Positions 39,242 through 51,647 of a DNA stretch of 64,000 bases are shown piece by piece. Source of the DNA: Tetraselmis striata (taxonomy: Eukaryota > Chlorophyta > Chlorodendrophyceae > Chlorodendrales > Chlorodendraceae). Numbering within the stretch: the first letter of the stretch is position 1; every line of letters starts with the position of its first letter. Location of the stretch: contig VCJN01002549.1 of the NCBI GenBank assembly GCA_006384855.1, positions 124,001 to 188,000 of the forward strand, written 5' to 3'. Under the pieces are notes generated by a model. That model saw only the letters and a list, made by a program, of their open reading frames with translations, was not told the origin of the DNA and did no database searches. The position numbers and the translations under genes are program-made.

Positions 39242-42200
39242 GTGAATATTACGCGTCTTTTACGCCGGGTGGATGGGCATCCGGCGTCCGATGCACCCCG
39301 CCGAATCTCACCAACACGCTACTCTACGCACCGCCAATGCACTCCGCCAGCCCCGCCTCCATCCGCGTGGGAACCGGTAGTAAGTGTTGTTGTGTGCGCA
39401 CATCGTGACAACATTACACGGCGGGAATTGCAATTAGCGGTGCATAATGTGAAGGCGTTTCCGAAATCGACGGAGAATGAGGCGGTGCTGGCGGAGTGCA
39501 TTGGCGGTGCATAGAATAGCGTGTTGCTGGGGTTTTGGCTGCATCGGACGCCGTATTCCCATCCATCCGGCACGGAATGTCCGGTTTTCACACCACATTT
39601 GTGTGTGACTATAGTGTGAATATTACGCGTCTTTTACGCCGGGTGGATGGGCATCCGGCGTCCGATGCACCCCGAATCTCACCAACACGCAACTCTACGC
39701 ACTGCCAATGCACTCCGCCAGCCCCGCCTCTTGCCGCGCGTGTCCTACGTAGCACTGTATGTATATACATACGTACATGTACTGCTCCGAAACCATCCCA
39801 CATGTCTCTTACGCCGGGTGGATGGGCATCCGGCGTCCGATGCACCCCAAGTATTTGCAGCACGCTACTCTACGCACCGCCAATGCACTCCGCCAGCTCC
39901 GCCTCCATCCGCGTTGGAACCGGTAGTAAGTGTTGTTGTGTGCGCACATCGTGACAACATTACACGGCGGGAATTGCAATTAGCGGTGCATAATGTGAAG
40001 GCGTTTTCAAAAGCGACGGAGAATGAGGCGGTGCTGGCGGAGTGCATTGGCGGTGCATAGAATAGCGTGTTGCTGGGGTTTTGGCTGCATCGGACGCCGT
40101 ATTCCCATTCATCCGGCACGGAATGTCCGGTTTTCACACCGCATTTGTGTGTGACTATAGTGTGAATATTACGCGTCTTTTACGCCGGGTGGATGGGCAT
40201 CCGGCGTCCGATGCACCCCGAATCTCACCAACACGCTACTCTACGCACCACCAATGCACTCCGCCAGCCCCGCCTCTCTCCGCGCGTGTCCTACGTTGCA
40301 TTGTATGTATATACATACGTACATGTACTGCTCCGAAACCAGCCCACATGTCTCTTACGCCGGGTGGATTGGCATCCGGCGTCCGATGCACCCCAAGTAT
40401 TTGCAGCACGCTATTCTATGCACCGCCAATGCACTCCGCCAGCCCCGCCTCCATCCGCGTGGGAACCGGTAGGAAGTATTGTTGTGTGCGCACATCGTGA
40501 CAACATTACACGGCGGGAATTGCAATTAGCGGTGCATAATGTGAAGGCGTTTTCGAAATCGACGGAGAATGAGGCGGTGTTGGCGCAGTGCATTGGCGGT
40601 GCATAGAAAAGCGTGTTGCTGGGGTTATGGCTGCATCGGACGCCGTATTCCCATCCACCCGGCACGGAATGTCCGGTTTTCACAACACATTTGTGTGTTA
40701 ATGTAGTGTGAATATTACGCGTCTTTTACGCCGGGTGGATGGGCATCCGGCGTCCGATGCACCCCGCCGAATCTCACCAACACGCTACTCTACGCACCGC
40801 CAATGCACTCCGCCAGCCCCGCCTCCATCCGCGTGGGAACCGGTAGTAAGTGTTGTTGTGTGCGCACATCGTGACAACATTACACGGCGGGAATTGCAAT
40901 TAGCGGTGCATAATGTGAAGGCGTTTCCGAAATCGACGGAGAATGAGGCGGTGCTGGCGGAGTGCATTGGCGGTGCATAGAATAGCGTGTTGCTGGGGTT
41001 TTGGCTGCATCGGACGCCGTATTCCCATCCATCCGGCACGGAATGTCCGGTTTTCACACCACATTTGTGTGTGACTATAGTGTGAATATTACGCGTCTTT
41101 TACGCCGGGTGGATGGGCATCCGGCGTCCGATGCACCCCGAATCTCACCAACACGCAACTCTACGCACTGCCAATGCACTCCGCCAGCCCCGCCTCTTGC
41201 CGCGCGTGTCCTACGTAGCACTGTATGTATATACATACGTACATGTACTGCTCCGAAACCATCCCACATGTCTCTTACGCCGGGTGGATGGGCATCCGGC
41301 GTCCGATGCACCCCAAGTATTTGCAGCACGCTACTCTACGCACCGCCAATGCACTCCGCCAGCTCCGCCTCCATCCGCGTGGGAACCGGTAGTAAGTGTT
41401 GTTGTGTGCGCACATCGTGACAACATTACACGGCGGGAATTGCAATTAGCGGTGCATAATGTGAAGGCGTTTTCAAAAGCGACGGAGAATGAGGCGGTGC
41501 TGGCGGAGTGCATTGGCGGTGCATAGAATAGCGTGTTGCTGGGGTTTTGGCTGCATCGGACGCCGTATTCCCATCCATCCGGCACGGAATGTCCGGTTTT
41601 CACACCACATTTGTGTGTGACTATAGTGTGAATATTACGCGTCTTTTACGCCGGGTGGATGGGCATCCGGCGTCCGATGCACCCCGAATCTCACCAACAC
41701 GCTACTCTACGCACTGCCAATGCACTCCGCCAGCCCCGCCTCTTGCCGCGCGTGTCCTACGTTGCATTGTATGTATATACATACGTACATGTACTGCTCC
41801 GAAACCAGCCCACATGTCTCTTACGCCGGGTGGATGGGCATCCGGCGTCCGATGCACCCCAAGTATTTGCAGCACGCTACTCTACGCACCGCCAATGCAC
41901 TCCGCCAGCTCCGCCTCCATCCGCGTGGGAACCGGTAGTAAGTGTTGTTGTGTGCGCACATCGTGACAACATTACACGGCGGGAATTGCAATTAGCGGTG
42001 CATAATGTGAAGGCGTTTTCAAAAGCGACGGAGAATGAGGCGGTGCTGGCGGAGTGCATTGGCGGTGCATAGAATAGCGTGTTGCTGGGGTTTTGGCTGC
42101 ATCGGACGCCGTATTCCCATTCATCCGGCACGGAATGTCCGGTTTTCACACCGCATTTGTGTGTGACTATAGTGTGAATATTACGCGTCTTTTACGCCGG

Positions 42201-45200
42201 GTGGATGGGCATCCGGCGTCCGATGCACCCCGAATCTCACCAACACGCTACTCTACGCACCACCAATGCACTCCGCCAGCCCCGCCTCTCTCCGCGCGTG
42301 TCCTACGTTGCATTGTATGTATATACATACGTACATGTACTGCTCCGAAACCAGCCCACATGTCTCTTACGCCGGGTGGATGGGCATCCGGCGTCCGATG
42401 CACCCCAAGTATTTGCAGCACGCTATTCTATGCACCGCCAATGCACTCCGCCAGCCCCGCCTCCATCCGCGTGGGAACCGGTAGGAAGTGTTGTTGTGTG
42501 CGCACATCGTGACAACATTACACGGCGGGAATTGCAATTAGCGGTGCATAATGTGAAGGCGTTTTCGAAATCGACGGAGAATGAGGCGGTGTTGGCGCAG
42601 TGCATTGGCGGTGCATAGAAAAGCGTGTTGCTGGGGTTATGGCTGCATCGGACGCCGTATTCCCATCCACCCGGCACGGAATGTCCGGTTTTCACAACAC
42701 ATTTGTGTGTTAATGTAGTGTGAATATTACGCGTCTTTTACGCCGGGTGGATGGGCATCCGGCGTCCGATGCACCCCGCCGAATCTCACCAACACGCTAC
42801 TCTACGCACCGCCAATGCACTCCGCCAGCCCCGCCTCCATCCGCGTGGGAACCGGTAGTAAGTGTTGTTGTGTGCGCACATCGTGACAACATTACACGGC
42901 GGGAATTGCAATTAGCGGTGCATAATGTGAAGGCGTTTCCGAAATCGACGGAGAATGAGGCGGTGCTGGCGGAGTGCATTGGCGGTGCATAGAATAGCGT
43001 GTTGCTGGGGTTTTGGCTGCATCGGACGCCGTATTCCCATCCATCCGGCACGGAATGTCCGGTTTTCACACCACATTTGTGTGTGACTATAGTGTGAATA
43101 TTACGCGTCTTTTACGCCGGGTGGATGGGCATCCGGCGTCCGATGCACCCCGAATCTCACCAACACGCAACTCTACGCACTGCCAATGCACTCCGCCAGC
43201 CCCGCCTCTTGCCGCGCGTGTCCTACGTAGCACTGTATGTATATACATACGTACATGTACTGCTCCGAAACCATCCCACATGTCTCTTACGCCGGGTGGA
43301 TGGGCATCCGGCGTCCGATGCACCCCAAGTATTTGCAGCACGCTACTCTACGCACCGCCAATGCACTCCGCCAGCTCCGCCTCCATCCGCGTTGGAACCG
43401 GTAGTAAGTGTTGTTGTGTGCGCACATCGTGACAACATTACACGGCGGGAATTGCAATTAGCGGTGCATAATGTGAAGGCGTTTTCAAAAGCGACGGAGA
43501 ATGAGGCGGTGCTGGCGGAGTGCATTGGCGGTGCATAGAATAGCGTGTTGCTGGGGTTTTGGCTGCATCGGACGCCGTATTCCCATTCATCCGGCACGGA
43601 ATGTCCGGTTTTCACACCGCATTTGTGTGTGACTATAGTGTGAATATTACGCGTCTTTTACGCCGGGTGGATGGGCATCCGGCGTCCGATGCACCCCGAA
43701 TCTCACCAACACGCTACTCTACGCACCGCCAATGCACTCCGCCAGCCCCGCCTCTCTCCGCGCGTGTCCTACGTTGCATTGTATGTATATACATACGTAC
43801 ATGTACTGCTCCGAAACCAGCCCACATGTCTCTTACGCCGGGTGGATTGGCATCCGGCGTCCGATGCACCCCAAGTATTTGCAGCACGCTATTCTATGCA
43901 CCGCCAATGCACTCCGCCAGCCCCGCCTCCATCCGCGTGGGAACCGGTAGGAAGTATTGTTGTGTGCGCACATCGTGACAACATTACACGGCGGGAATTG
44001 CAATTAGCGGTGCATAATGTGAAGGCGTTTTCGAAATCGACGGAGAATGAGGCGGTGCTGGCGCAGTGCATTGGCGGTGCATAGAAAAGCGTGTTGCTGG
44101 GGTTATGGCTGCATCGGACGCCGTATTCCCATCCACCCGGCACGGAATGTCCGGTTTTCACAACACATTTGTGTGTTAATGTAGTGTGAATATTACGCGT
44201 CTTTTACGCCGGGTGGATGGGCATCCGGCGTCCGATGCACCCCGCCGAATCTCACCAACACGCTACTCTACGCACCGCCAATGCACTCCGCCAGCCCCGC
44301 CTCCATCCGCGTGGGAACCGGTAGTAAGTGTTGTTGTGTGCGCACATCGTGACAACATTACACGGCGGGAATTGCAATTAGCGGTGCATAATGTGAAGGC
44401 GTTTCCGAAATCGACGGAGAATGAGGCGGTGCTGGCGGAGTGCATTGGCGGTGCATAGAATAGCGTGTTGCTGGGGTTTTGGCTGCATCGGACGCCGTAT
44501 TCCCATCCATCCGGCACGGAATGTCCGGTTTTCACACCACATTTGTGTGTGACTATAGTGTGAATATTACGCGTCTTTTACGCCGGGTGGATGGGCATCC
44601 GGCGTCCGATGCACCCCGAATCTCACCAACACGCAACTCTACGCACTGCCAATGCACTCCGCCAGCCCCGCCTCTTGCCGCGCGTGTCCTACGTAGCACT
44701 GTATGTATATACATACGTACATGTACTGCTCCGAAACCATCCCACATGTCTCTTACGCCGGGTGGATGGGCATCCGGCGTCCGATGCACCCCAAGTATTT
44801 GCAGCACGCTAGTCTATGCACCGCCAATGCACTCCGCCAGCTCCGCCTCCATCCGCGTGGGAACCGGTAGGAAGTGTTGTTGTGTGCGCACATCGTGACA
44901 ACATTACACGGCGGGAATTGCAATTAGCGGTGCATAATGTGAAGGCGTTTTCGAAATCGACGGAGAATGAGGCGGTGCTGGCGCAGTGCATTGGCGGTGC
45001 ATAGAAAAGCGTGTTGCTGGGGTTTTGGCTGCATCGGACGCCGTATTCCCATCCACCCGGCACGGAATGTCCGGTTTTCACAACACATTTGTGTGTTAAT
45101 GTAGTGTGAATATTACGCGTCTTTTACGCCGGGTGGATGGGCATCCGGCGTCCGATGCACCCCGCCGAATCTCACCAACACGCTACTCTACGCACCGCCA

Positions 45201-46866
45201 ATGCACTCCGCCAGCCCCGCCTCCATCCGCGTGGGAACCGGTAGTAAGTGTTGTTGTGTGCGCACATCGTGACAACATTACACGGCGGGAATTGCAATTA
45301 GCGGTGCATAATGTGAAGGCGTTTCCGAAATCGACGGAGAATGAGGCGGTGCTGGCGGAGTGCATTGGCGGTGCATAGAATAGCGTGTTGCTGGGGTTTT
45401 GGCTGCATCGGACGCCGTATTCCCATCCATCCGGCACGGAATGTCCGGTTTTCACACCACATTTGTGTGTGACTATAGTGTGAATATTACGCGTCTTTTA
45501 CGCCGGGTGGATGGGCATCCGGCGTCCGATGCACCCCGAATCTCACCAACACGCAACTCTACGCACTGCCAATGCACTCCGCCAGCCCCGCCTCTTGCCG
45601 CGCGTGTCCTACGTAGCACTGTATGTATATACATACGTACATGTACTGCTCCGAAACCATCCCACATGTCTCTTACGCCGGGTGGATGGGCATCCGGCGT
45701 CCGATGCACCCCAAGTATTTGCAGCACGCTACTCTACGCACCGCCAATGCACTCCGCCAGCTCCGCCTCCATCCGCGTGGGAACCGGTAGGAAGTGTTGT
45801 TGTGTGCGCACATCGTGACAACATTACACGGCGGGAATTGCAATTAGCGGTGCATAATGTGAAGGCGTTTTCGAAATCGACGGAGAATGAGGCGGTGCTG
45901 GCGGAGTGCATTGGCGGTGCATAGAATAGCGTGTTGCTGGGGTTGTGGCTGCTTCGGACGCCGTATTCCCATCCATCCGGTACGGAATGTCCGGTTTTCA
46001 CACCGCATTTGTGTGTGACTATAGTGTGAATATTACGCGTCTTTTACGCCGGGTGGATGGGCATCCGGCGTCCGATGCACCCCGAATCTCACCAACACGC
46101 TACTCTACGCACCGCCAATGCAGCTCCGCCAGCCCCGCCTCTCTCCGCGCGTGTCCTACGTTGCATTGTATGTATATACATACGTACATGTACTGCTCCG
46201 AAACCAGCCCACATGTCTCTTACGCCGGGTGGATGGGCATCCGGCGTCCGATGCACCCCAAGTATTTGCAGCACGCTATTCTATGCACCGCCAATGCACT
46301 CCGCCAGCCCCGCCTCCATCCGCACGGGAACCGGTAGGAAGTATTGTTGTGTGCGCACATCGTGACAACATTACACGGCGGGAATTGCAATTAGCGGTGC
46401 ATAATGTGAAGGCGTTTTCGAACTCGACGGAGAATGAGGCGGTGCTGGCGCAGTGCATTGGCGGTGCATAGAAAAGCGTGTTGCTGGGGTTATGGCTGCA
46501 TCGGACGCCGTATTCCCATCCACCCGGCACGGAATGTCCGGTTTTCACAACACATTTGTGTGTTAATGTAGTGTGAATATTACGCGTCTTTTACGCCGGG
46601 TGGATGGGCATCTGGCGTCCGATGCACCCCGCCGAATCTCACCAACACGCTACTCTACGCACCGCCAATGCACTCCGCCAGCCCCGCCTCCATCCGCGTG
46701 GGAACGGGTAGTAAGTGTTGTTGTGTGCGCACATCGTGACAACATTACACGGCGGGAATTGCAATTAGCGGTGCATAATGTGAAGGCGTTTCCGAAATCG
46801 ACGGAGAATGAGGCGGTGCTGGCGGAGTGCATTGGCGGTGCATAGAATAGCGTGTTGCTGGGGTTA
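39242..46866. repeat. 1,466-bp higher-order repeat domain
   Basis: A distinctive short unit carrying caccccgccgaatctc (an extra gcc) and gcgtttccgaaatc starts at 39,242, 40,708, 42,720, 44,186, 45,106 and 46,573. The spacings are 1,466, 2,012, 1,466, 920 and 1,467 bp, which equal 374 bp plus two, three, two, one and two long units. The long units in this domain share tcctacgtagcactg and gaaaccatcccac. The domain is therefore built from one short marker unit plus a variable number of long units. Confidence 0.82.
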
Positions 46867-48586
46867 TGGCTGCATCGGACGCCGTATTCCCATCCATCCG
46901 GCACGGAATGTCCGGTTTTCACACCACATTTGTGTGTGACTATAGTGTGAATATTACGCGTCTTTTACGCCGGGTGGATGGGCATCCGGCGTCCGATGCA
47001 CCCCGAATCTCACCAACACGCTACTCTACGCACTGCCAATGCACTCCGCCAGCCCCGCCTCTTGCCGCGCGTGTCCTACGTAGCACTGTATGTATATACA
47101 TACGTACATGTACTGCTCCGAAACCATCCCACATGTCTCTTACGCCGGGTGGATGGGCATCCGGCGTCCGATGCACCCCAAGTATTTGCAGCACGCTACT
47201 CTACGCACCGCCAATGCACTCCGCCAGCTCCGCCTCCATCCGCGTGGGAACCGGTAGGAAGTGTTGTTGTGTGCGCACATCGTGACAACATTACACGGCG
47301 GGAATTGCAATTAGCGGTGCATAATGTGAAGGCGTTTTCGAAATCGACGGAGAATGAGGCGGTGCTGGCGCAGTGCATTGGCGGTGCATAGAATAGCGTG
47401 TTGCTGGGGTTGTGGCTGCTTCGGACGCCGTATTCCCATCCACCCGGTACGGAATGTCCGGTTTTCACACCGCATTTGTGTGTGACTATAGTGTGAATAT
47501 TACGCGTCTTTTACGCCGGGTGGATGGGCATCCGGCGTCCGATGCACCCCGAATCTCACCAACACGCTACTCTACGCACCGCCAATGCAGCTCCGCCTCC
47601 ATCCGCGTGGGAACCGGTAGTAAGTGTTGTTGTGTGCGCACATCGTGACAACATTACACGGCGGGAATTGCAATTAGCGGTGCATAATGTGAAGGCGTTT
47701 TCGAAAGCGACGGAGAATGAGGCGGTGCTGGCGGAGTGCATTGGCGGTGCATAGAATAGCGTGTTGCTGGGGTTATGGCTGCATCGGACGCCGTATTCCC
47801 ATCCATCCGGCACGGAATGTCCGGTTTTCACACCACATTTGTGTGTGACTATAGTGTGAATATTACGCGTCTTTTACGCCGGGTGGATGGGCATCCGGCG
47901 TCCGATGCACCCCGAATCTCACCAACACGCTACTCTACGCACTGCCAATGCACTCCGCCAGCCCCGCCTCTTGCCGCGCGTGTCCTACGTAGCACTGTAT
48001 GTATTTACATACGTACATGTACTGCTCCGAAACCATCCCACATGTCTCTTACGCCGGGTGGATGGGCATCCGGCGTCCGATGCACCCCAAGTATTTGCAG
48101 CACGCTATTCTATGCACCGCCAATGCACTCCGCCAGCTCCGCCTCCATCCGCGTGGGAACCGGTAGGAAGTGTTGTTGTGTGCGCACATCGTGACAACAT
48201 TACACGGCGGGAATTGCAATTAGCGGTGCATAATGTGAAGGCGTTTTCGAAAGCGACGGAGAATGAGGCGGTGCTGGCGGAGTGCATTGGCGGTGCATAG
48301 AATAGCGTGTTGCTGGGGTTTTGGCTGCATCGGACGCCGTATTCCCATCCACCCGGCACGGAATGTCCGGTTTTCACAACACATTTGTGTGTGAATATAT
48401 TGTGAATATTACGCGTCTTTTACGCCGGGTGGATGGGCATCCGGCGTTCGATGCACCCCGAATCTCACCAACACGCTACTCTGCGCACTGCCAATGCACT
48501 CAGCCAGCCCCGCCTCTTTCCGCGCGTGTCCTACGTTGCATTGTATGTATATACATACATACATGTACTGCTCCGAAACCAGCCCA

Positions 48587-49195
48587 AACGTAATTAGTGC
48601 ACAAGTGCTAAGGGGGGGGGGGGTGAGGATGTGGCGGTTGGGCATCCACTCACATACCCCGGCGATGCATGACATATATTACAAGCCGTGGCGGGTCGGC
48701 GGGCCGACCCGGCGGGGGGTGGGGGGGGGCGGGGGGGGGGGGGGGTCTATTCAACTACACGTGCGAGAATGTCGTTTCGTGGAGCAGTATATGTGCCCGT
48801 CCTCATTCATACCGCCCCCTACCTGCGCTGCATGGTCCACCCCTACGAATTACTTAGCACAAACCGCCATTACTTAATAGGAAACTAGCACAGCCAGGCT
48901 TATATGCCGGCTTTGGCGATCAACTTCTACGCACTTTCCGTCCCTCAGCCGCCGGACATGGGGGTTTAGCTGCCAGCCTCGGCAGTTGATTAGCCATACG
49001 TGGCATCCCGTACCGTGTCCATGGCTTTGCAGCTCTGCCGCCGGCACACGCCGAGTCCGGCGCCTGCTGCCGCCGGGTTGCGCACGCATGCACGGACGGC
49101 CCGGGAGTAGATGATGGAGAGCGAGACATGCCGTCAGTGAGGTCGGGCGCAATGTTATTGGGTGGGGCACACGGACGTGTAACACTTGCACTTTG
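48587..49195. other. Satellite edge with G-tracts; no gene recognised
   Basis: The satellite stops abruptly inside an insert at about 48,586. The next 160 bp contain G-runs of 12 (48,612-48,623) and of 6, 9 and 15 (48,714-48,745, interrupted by single T and C), a strong candidate for G-quadruplex formation on the plus strand. The remaining sequence to 49,195 is GC-rich and has open stretches of about 105 codons on the minus strand (48,874-49,243) that resemble nothing I know. They may be a decayed continuation of the broken gene downstream. Confidence 0.6.
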
Positions 49196-49930
49196 CGCGT
49201 ACTGCGGCGTCACACTATGCAACCGGAAAGGCTGCGTTGCCACTGCAAACGATGCTACGCCTCACTTGGTAGCAACCGCTGCCCCGCCTATCCCACAGCC
49301 GCTGCCCTCCCCCCCCCCCCCCCCCACCGCCCCCCCCTCCCGCACCCACTTGCGACCTCGCGTGGATCCCCGCCACCACCAGCTTGCACTTGCACTTTGC
49401 GCGTACTGCTGGGTTACATCCAGGCGGCGTCACACTATGCAACCGGAAAGGCTGCGTTGCTACTGCAAACGATGCTACGCCTATCCCACAGCCGCTGCCC
49501 CCCCCCCCCCCCTCGCGCACCGTCCTGCGACCTCGCGTGGATCCCCGCCAGCAGCAGCTTGCACTTGCACTTTGCGCGTACTGCTGGGTTACATCCAGGC
49601 GGCGTCACACTATGCAACCGGAAAGGCTGCGTTGCTACTGCAAACGATGCTACGCCTCACTCGGTAGCAACCGCTGCCCCGCCTATCCCACAGCCGCTGC
49701 CCCCACCCTCCCGCACCGTCCTGCGACCTCGCGTGGATCCCCGCCACCACCAGCTTGCACTTGCACTTTGTGCGTACTGCTGGGTTACATCCAGTCGGCG
49801 TCACACTATGCAACCGGAAACGCCGTGTTGCTACTGCAAACGATGCCCCGCCTATCCCACAGCCGCTGCCCGCCCGCCCCCCCCTCGCACACCGTCATGC
49901 GACCTCGCGTGGATCCCCGCCACCAGCAGC
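49196..49930. repeat. Four-copy tandem repeat of about 175-220 bp
   Basis: The phrase gtcacactatgcaaccgg occurs in four units, with matching bases (cacactatgc) at 49,211, 49,431, 49,606 and 49,802; spacings are 220, 175 and 196 bp. Length differences come partly from poly-C runs and partly from presence or absence of a cactcggtagcaacc segment. Each unit includes cctcgcgtggatccccgcc. The same words occur at the extreme 3' coding end of the minus-strand gene that follows, where they read as the peptide VAGIHARS. The array therefore looks like tandem duplication of that gene's C-terminal coding segment and flank. Plus-strand open stretches across it are by-products of the repetition. Confidence 0.8.
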
Positions 49931-50345
49931 TCCCCGGCGTCGACGCCCAAGTCGGCAGCCCACGCGGAGGACATGTGGGCAGGGGCCATGAGAACAGCCA
50001 CCTTGCGGATGCCCGGACCGTCTAGGAGGACAAGGGCCTCCTCCCCGCCGGAACCACCGCCGCCGCCCGGCACTCTCCACAAGTCCAAGCCCACGGCAGT
50101 GTGTGCTCGTTCCGGCGTCCACACCGTACACAATGCAACCGGAATGGGTCGCGCGCTGGCACGGCTGTCGTCCAAGTCAGCCCCCGGCGGGGGCGGTGGC
50201 GTGGCAAGGTAGAAGTGTTGAGCTCGCGCGACCATGGTGGAGTACTTGGCGTCGTCGCGCTCCGCCAGCAGGTTACTTGGCAGCTCCTCCTCGCTCTCCA
50301 GCTCCTCGGTGGTGTAGGGGGGTGGGTCGGCGTCGGGGACCTGCT

Positions 50346-51647
50346 TCAACATCTTGTACACAAAGAAGGAGTTGTCTCTTGACGTCTCCCCGTCCCCCCC
50401 CCTTCCCGGTGAAGCCGGGGCTTGTCGCCGTTGCGAAGCGACGCCGCCTTGTAGGCCAAGAGCCCCCCAACGCCACCGCTGGGGGTCCAGCCCGGCAGGA
50501 CCGCACCCCACCCCACGAGTATGGGTGCATACGAGTGCGAGCCATGCACCGTACGTCGGACGTCGTCCGGCAGCTTCTCCAAATGGTTCTTGAAGTCCAC
50601 CGCGTCGTCCCACGCAGCGGATGCGCTCCCAACCAACCGGATGGGCGTCTCCACGGCGCCGGGGCCAGCGTCGTCTGGGGCCATGTACCCCTGTGTGTGT
50701 GGGTGGGTCGCTGTGAGTGCGAGTGTGAGTGTATGTGTGTGTGTGGGTTTGGGTGGGTGGGTGTGGGTGCACGTGGCTGAGGAGGCAGCAAGAGCGGGGG
50801 GGGGGGGGGGGAGACCTTCTTGTTGGGGTTGGGTTCCCGGTAGAGGCGATGCGCCTTCGGGCGGTTGATCTGCTGCGCGAAAAAGGAGGTCCCTCATCAT
50901 GGTCTCGCAGACATTCTTCGGCAGCACGCGCTTGGCGCCCGCCTTCAAGAAGCCCATGAGGTTCTCCATCCACAGCTCCGCAAGCGGGTGCCCATAAGCC
51001 AACATCTGGCAGATCATGCGGCATACCGCCGAGTGCAAGTTGGAGACAAGGAGCGACACGAAGCCGTTTCCCTCAGCTAGACGGGCATACGCGGTGATGT
51101 CCGCTAGGTATCGAGTCCTCCCCTCCCTGATGAGCGCGTCCACCTGCGCCTTGCGCTCGGGGCCGTCCTCCTCCGTCACCACATTCTGCAACCCCCACCG
51201 CGTGACGAACCACACAGCTCCTTGCATGCGCTTGTACATGTGCCCAAGCACCGCCATCTGCGACACCGAACGCATCACCGCCGGGGACGCGAGCTCCTTC
51301 TCGGTCATGATCGCCTTCACCCGGGCCTCCTCGAACAGCGGACCGGCGGTAAGAAGGTAAAACGTTTCCATGTGGTGCCAACAGTCCTCCATGGCCCAGC
51401 CGGACTGCACCGTCACCTTGCCTGACCATGCCGTCATGAAGGGGAATGCCGTCACGCCCACGCCCACGCCCACGCCCAGGGGGGGGGTACCTTTCGACTT
51501 CTTGGACACCGCAAACGAAGGGCGCAACCCGCGTCCAAAGTTGATGGGTATCAGGACTAAAGCCTGGCGCCGGTCTTCCTGCTTCAAAGCCCGGAATCCA
51601 ACGTGGCCCATCACGGTGACGAAGTTCCTCCAGAAGTCCTTTCCCAA
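50346..51647 (-). CDS. Central ORF of the broken BED-finger gene
   Basis: This is an open frame of about 430 codons. The first 260 or so look like a real globular protein: mixed hydrophobic and charged residues, with helices such as HMETFYLLTAGPLFEEARVK and QVDALIREGRTRYLADI. Codons then cross a region of Cys-poor, His/Thr/Pro-rich low-complexity sequence (50,860-50,690). That region is the complement of a TG-rich microsatellite and a G16 run and is probably an intron or expansion. Protein-like sequence resumes (AAWDDAVDFKNHLEKLPDDV) until about 50,400. The listed start is an alternative TTG and the frame is open further upstream, so the true start or splice junction is not determined. No catalytic triad could be recognised. 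Confidence 0.45.
   Translation of the reverse strand: MGKDFWRNFVTVMGHVGFRALKQEDRRQALVLIPINFGRGLRPSFAVSKKSKGTPPLGVGVGVGVTAFPFMTAWSGKVTVQSGWAMEDCWHHMETFYLLTAGPLFEEARVKAIMTEKELASPAVMRSVSQMAVLGHMYKRMQGAVWFVTRWGLQNVVTEEDGPERKAQVDALIREGRTRYLADITAYARLAEGNGFVSLLVSNLHSAVCRMICQMLAYGHPLAELWMENLMGFLKAGAKRVLPKNVCETMMRDLLFRAADQPPEGASPLPGTQPQQEGLPPPPPALAASSATCTHTHPPKPTHTHTLTLALTATHPHTQGYMAPDDAGPGAVETPIRLVGSASAAWDDAVDFKNHLEKLPDDVRRTVHGSHSYAPILVGWGAVLPGWTPSGGVGGLLAYKAASLRNGDKPRLHREGGGTGRRQETTPSLCTRC
50691..50811. repeat. TG-rich microsatellite and G16 run
   Basis: Plus-strand TGTGTGTGTG, GAGTGTGAGTG and GGGTGGGTGGG words run from 50,691 to 50,776, followed by 16 consecutive G at 50,796-50,811. The stretch separates two protein-like parts of the minus-strand gene and gives only low-complexity peptide, so it is a likely intron or a disruptive expansion. 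Confidence 0.75.

Larger units (their letters stand above)
3719..48586. repeat. Diverged satellite array of short (about 371 bp) and long (about 546 bp) units
   Basis: About 100 head-to-tail units of the same family as 1-3718 but with different diagnostic bases (cggcgggaattgc, cactccgccag, gcgtgggaacc, catcggacgcc). There are three main lengths: about 371 bp; about 374-376 bp (either atc added in gaattgcatcaattag, or a TATATA spacer with tacgtacgcg); and about 546 bp, which contains a 175-bp insert. By tracking the palindrome in the insert I count about 45 long units, leaving roughly 55 short ones. Unit order is not random: multi-unit blocks recur. The array ends at about 48,586, truncated inside an insert. 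Counts are by eye and approximate. No spacer, gene or mobile element interrupts the array. Confidence 0.96.

Noticed and set aside
1..48586. CRISPR-like array
   Set aside because: Units are hundreds of bases long and contiguous; there are no short repeats with unique spacers and no cas genes.
1..48586. Ribosomal DNA or tRNA gene cluster
   Set aside because: No conserved rRNA core words or cloverleaf with anticodon arm could be recognised in the unit.
115..48593. Hundreds of open stretches of 60-188 codons across the satellite
   Set aside because: They recur with the repeat, occur on both strands, end in stops each unit, and the unit length is not a multiple of three. The mirror-image translations are explained by the inverted arms.
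49193..50212. Plus-strand open stretch of 339 codons
   Set aside because: It spans the four-copy tandem repeat and poly-C runs, its translation is Pro-rich and repeats the same phrases in shifted frames, and it lies antisense to the more protein-like minus-strand gene.
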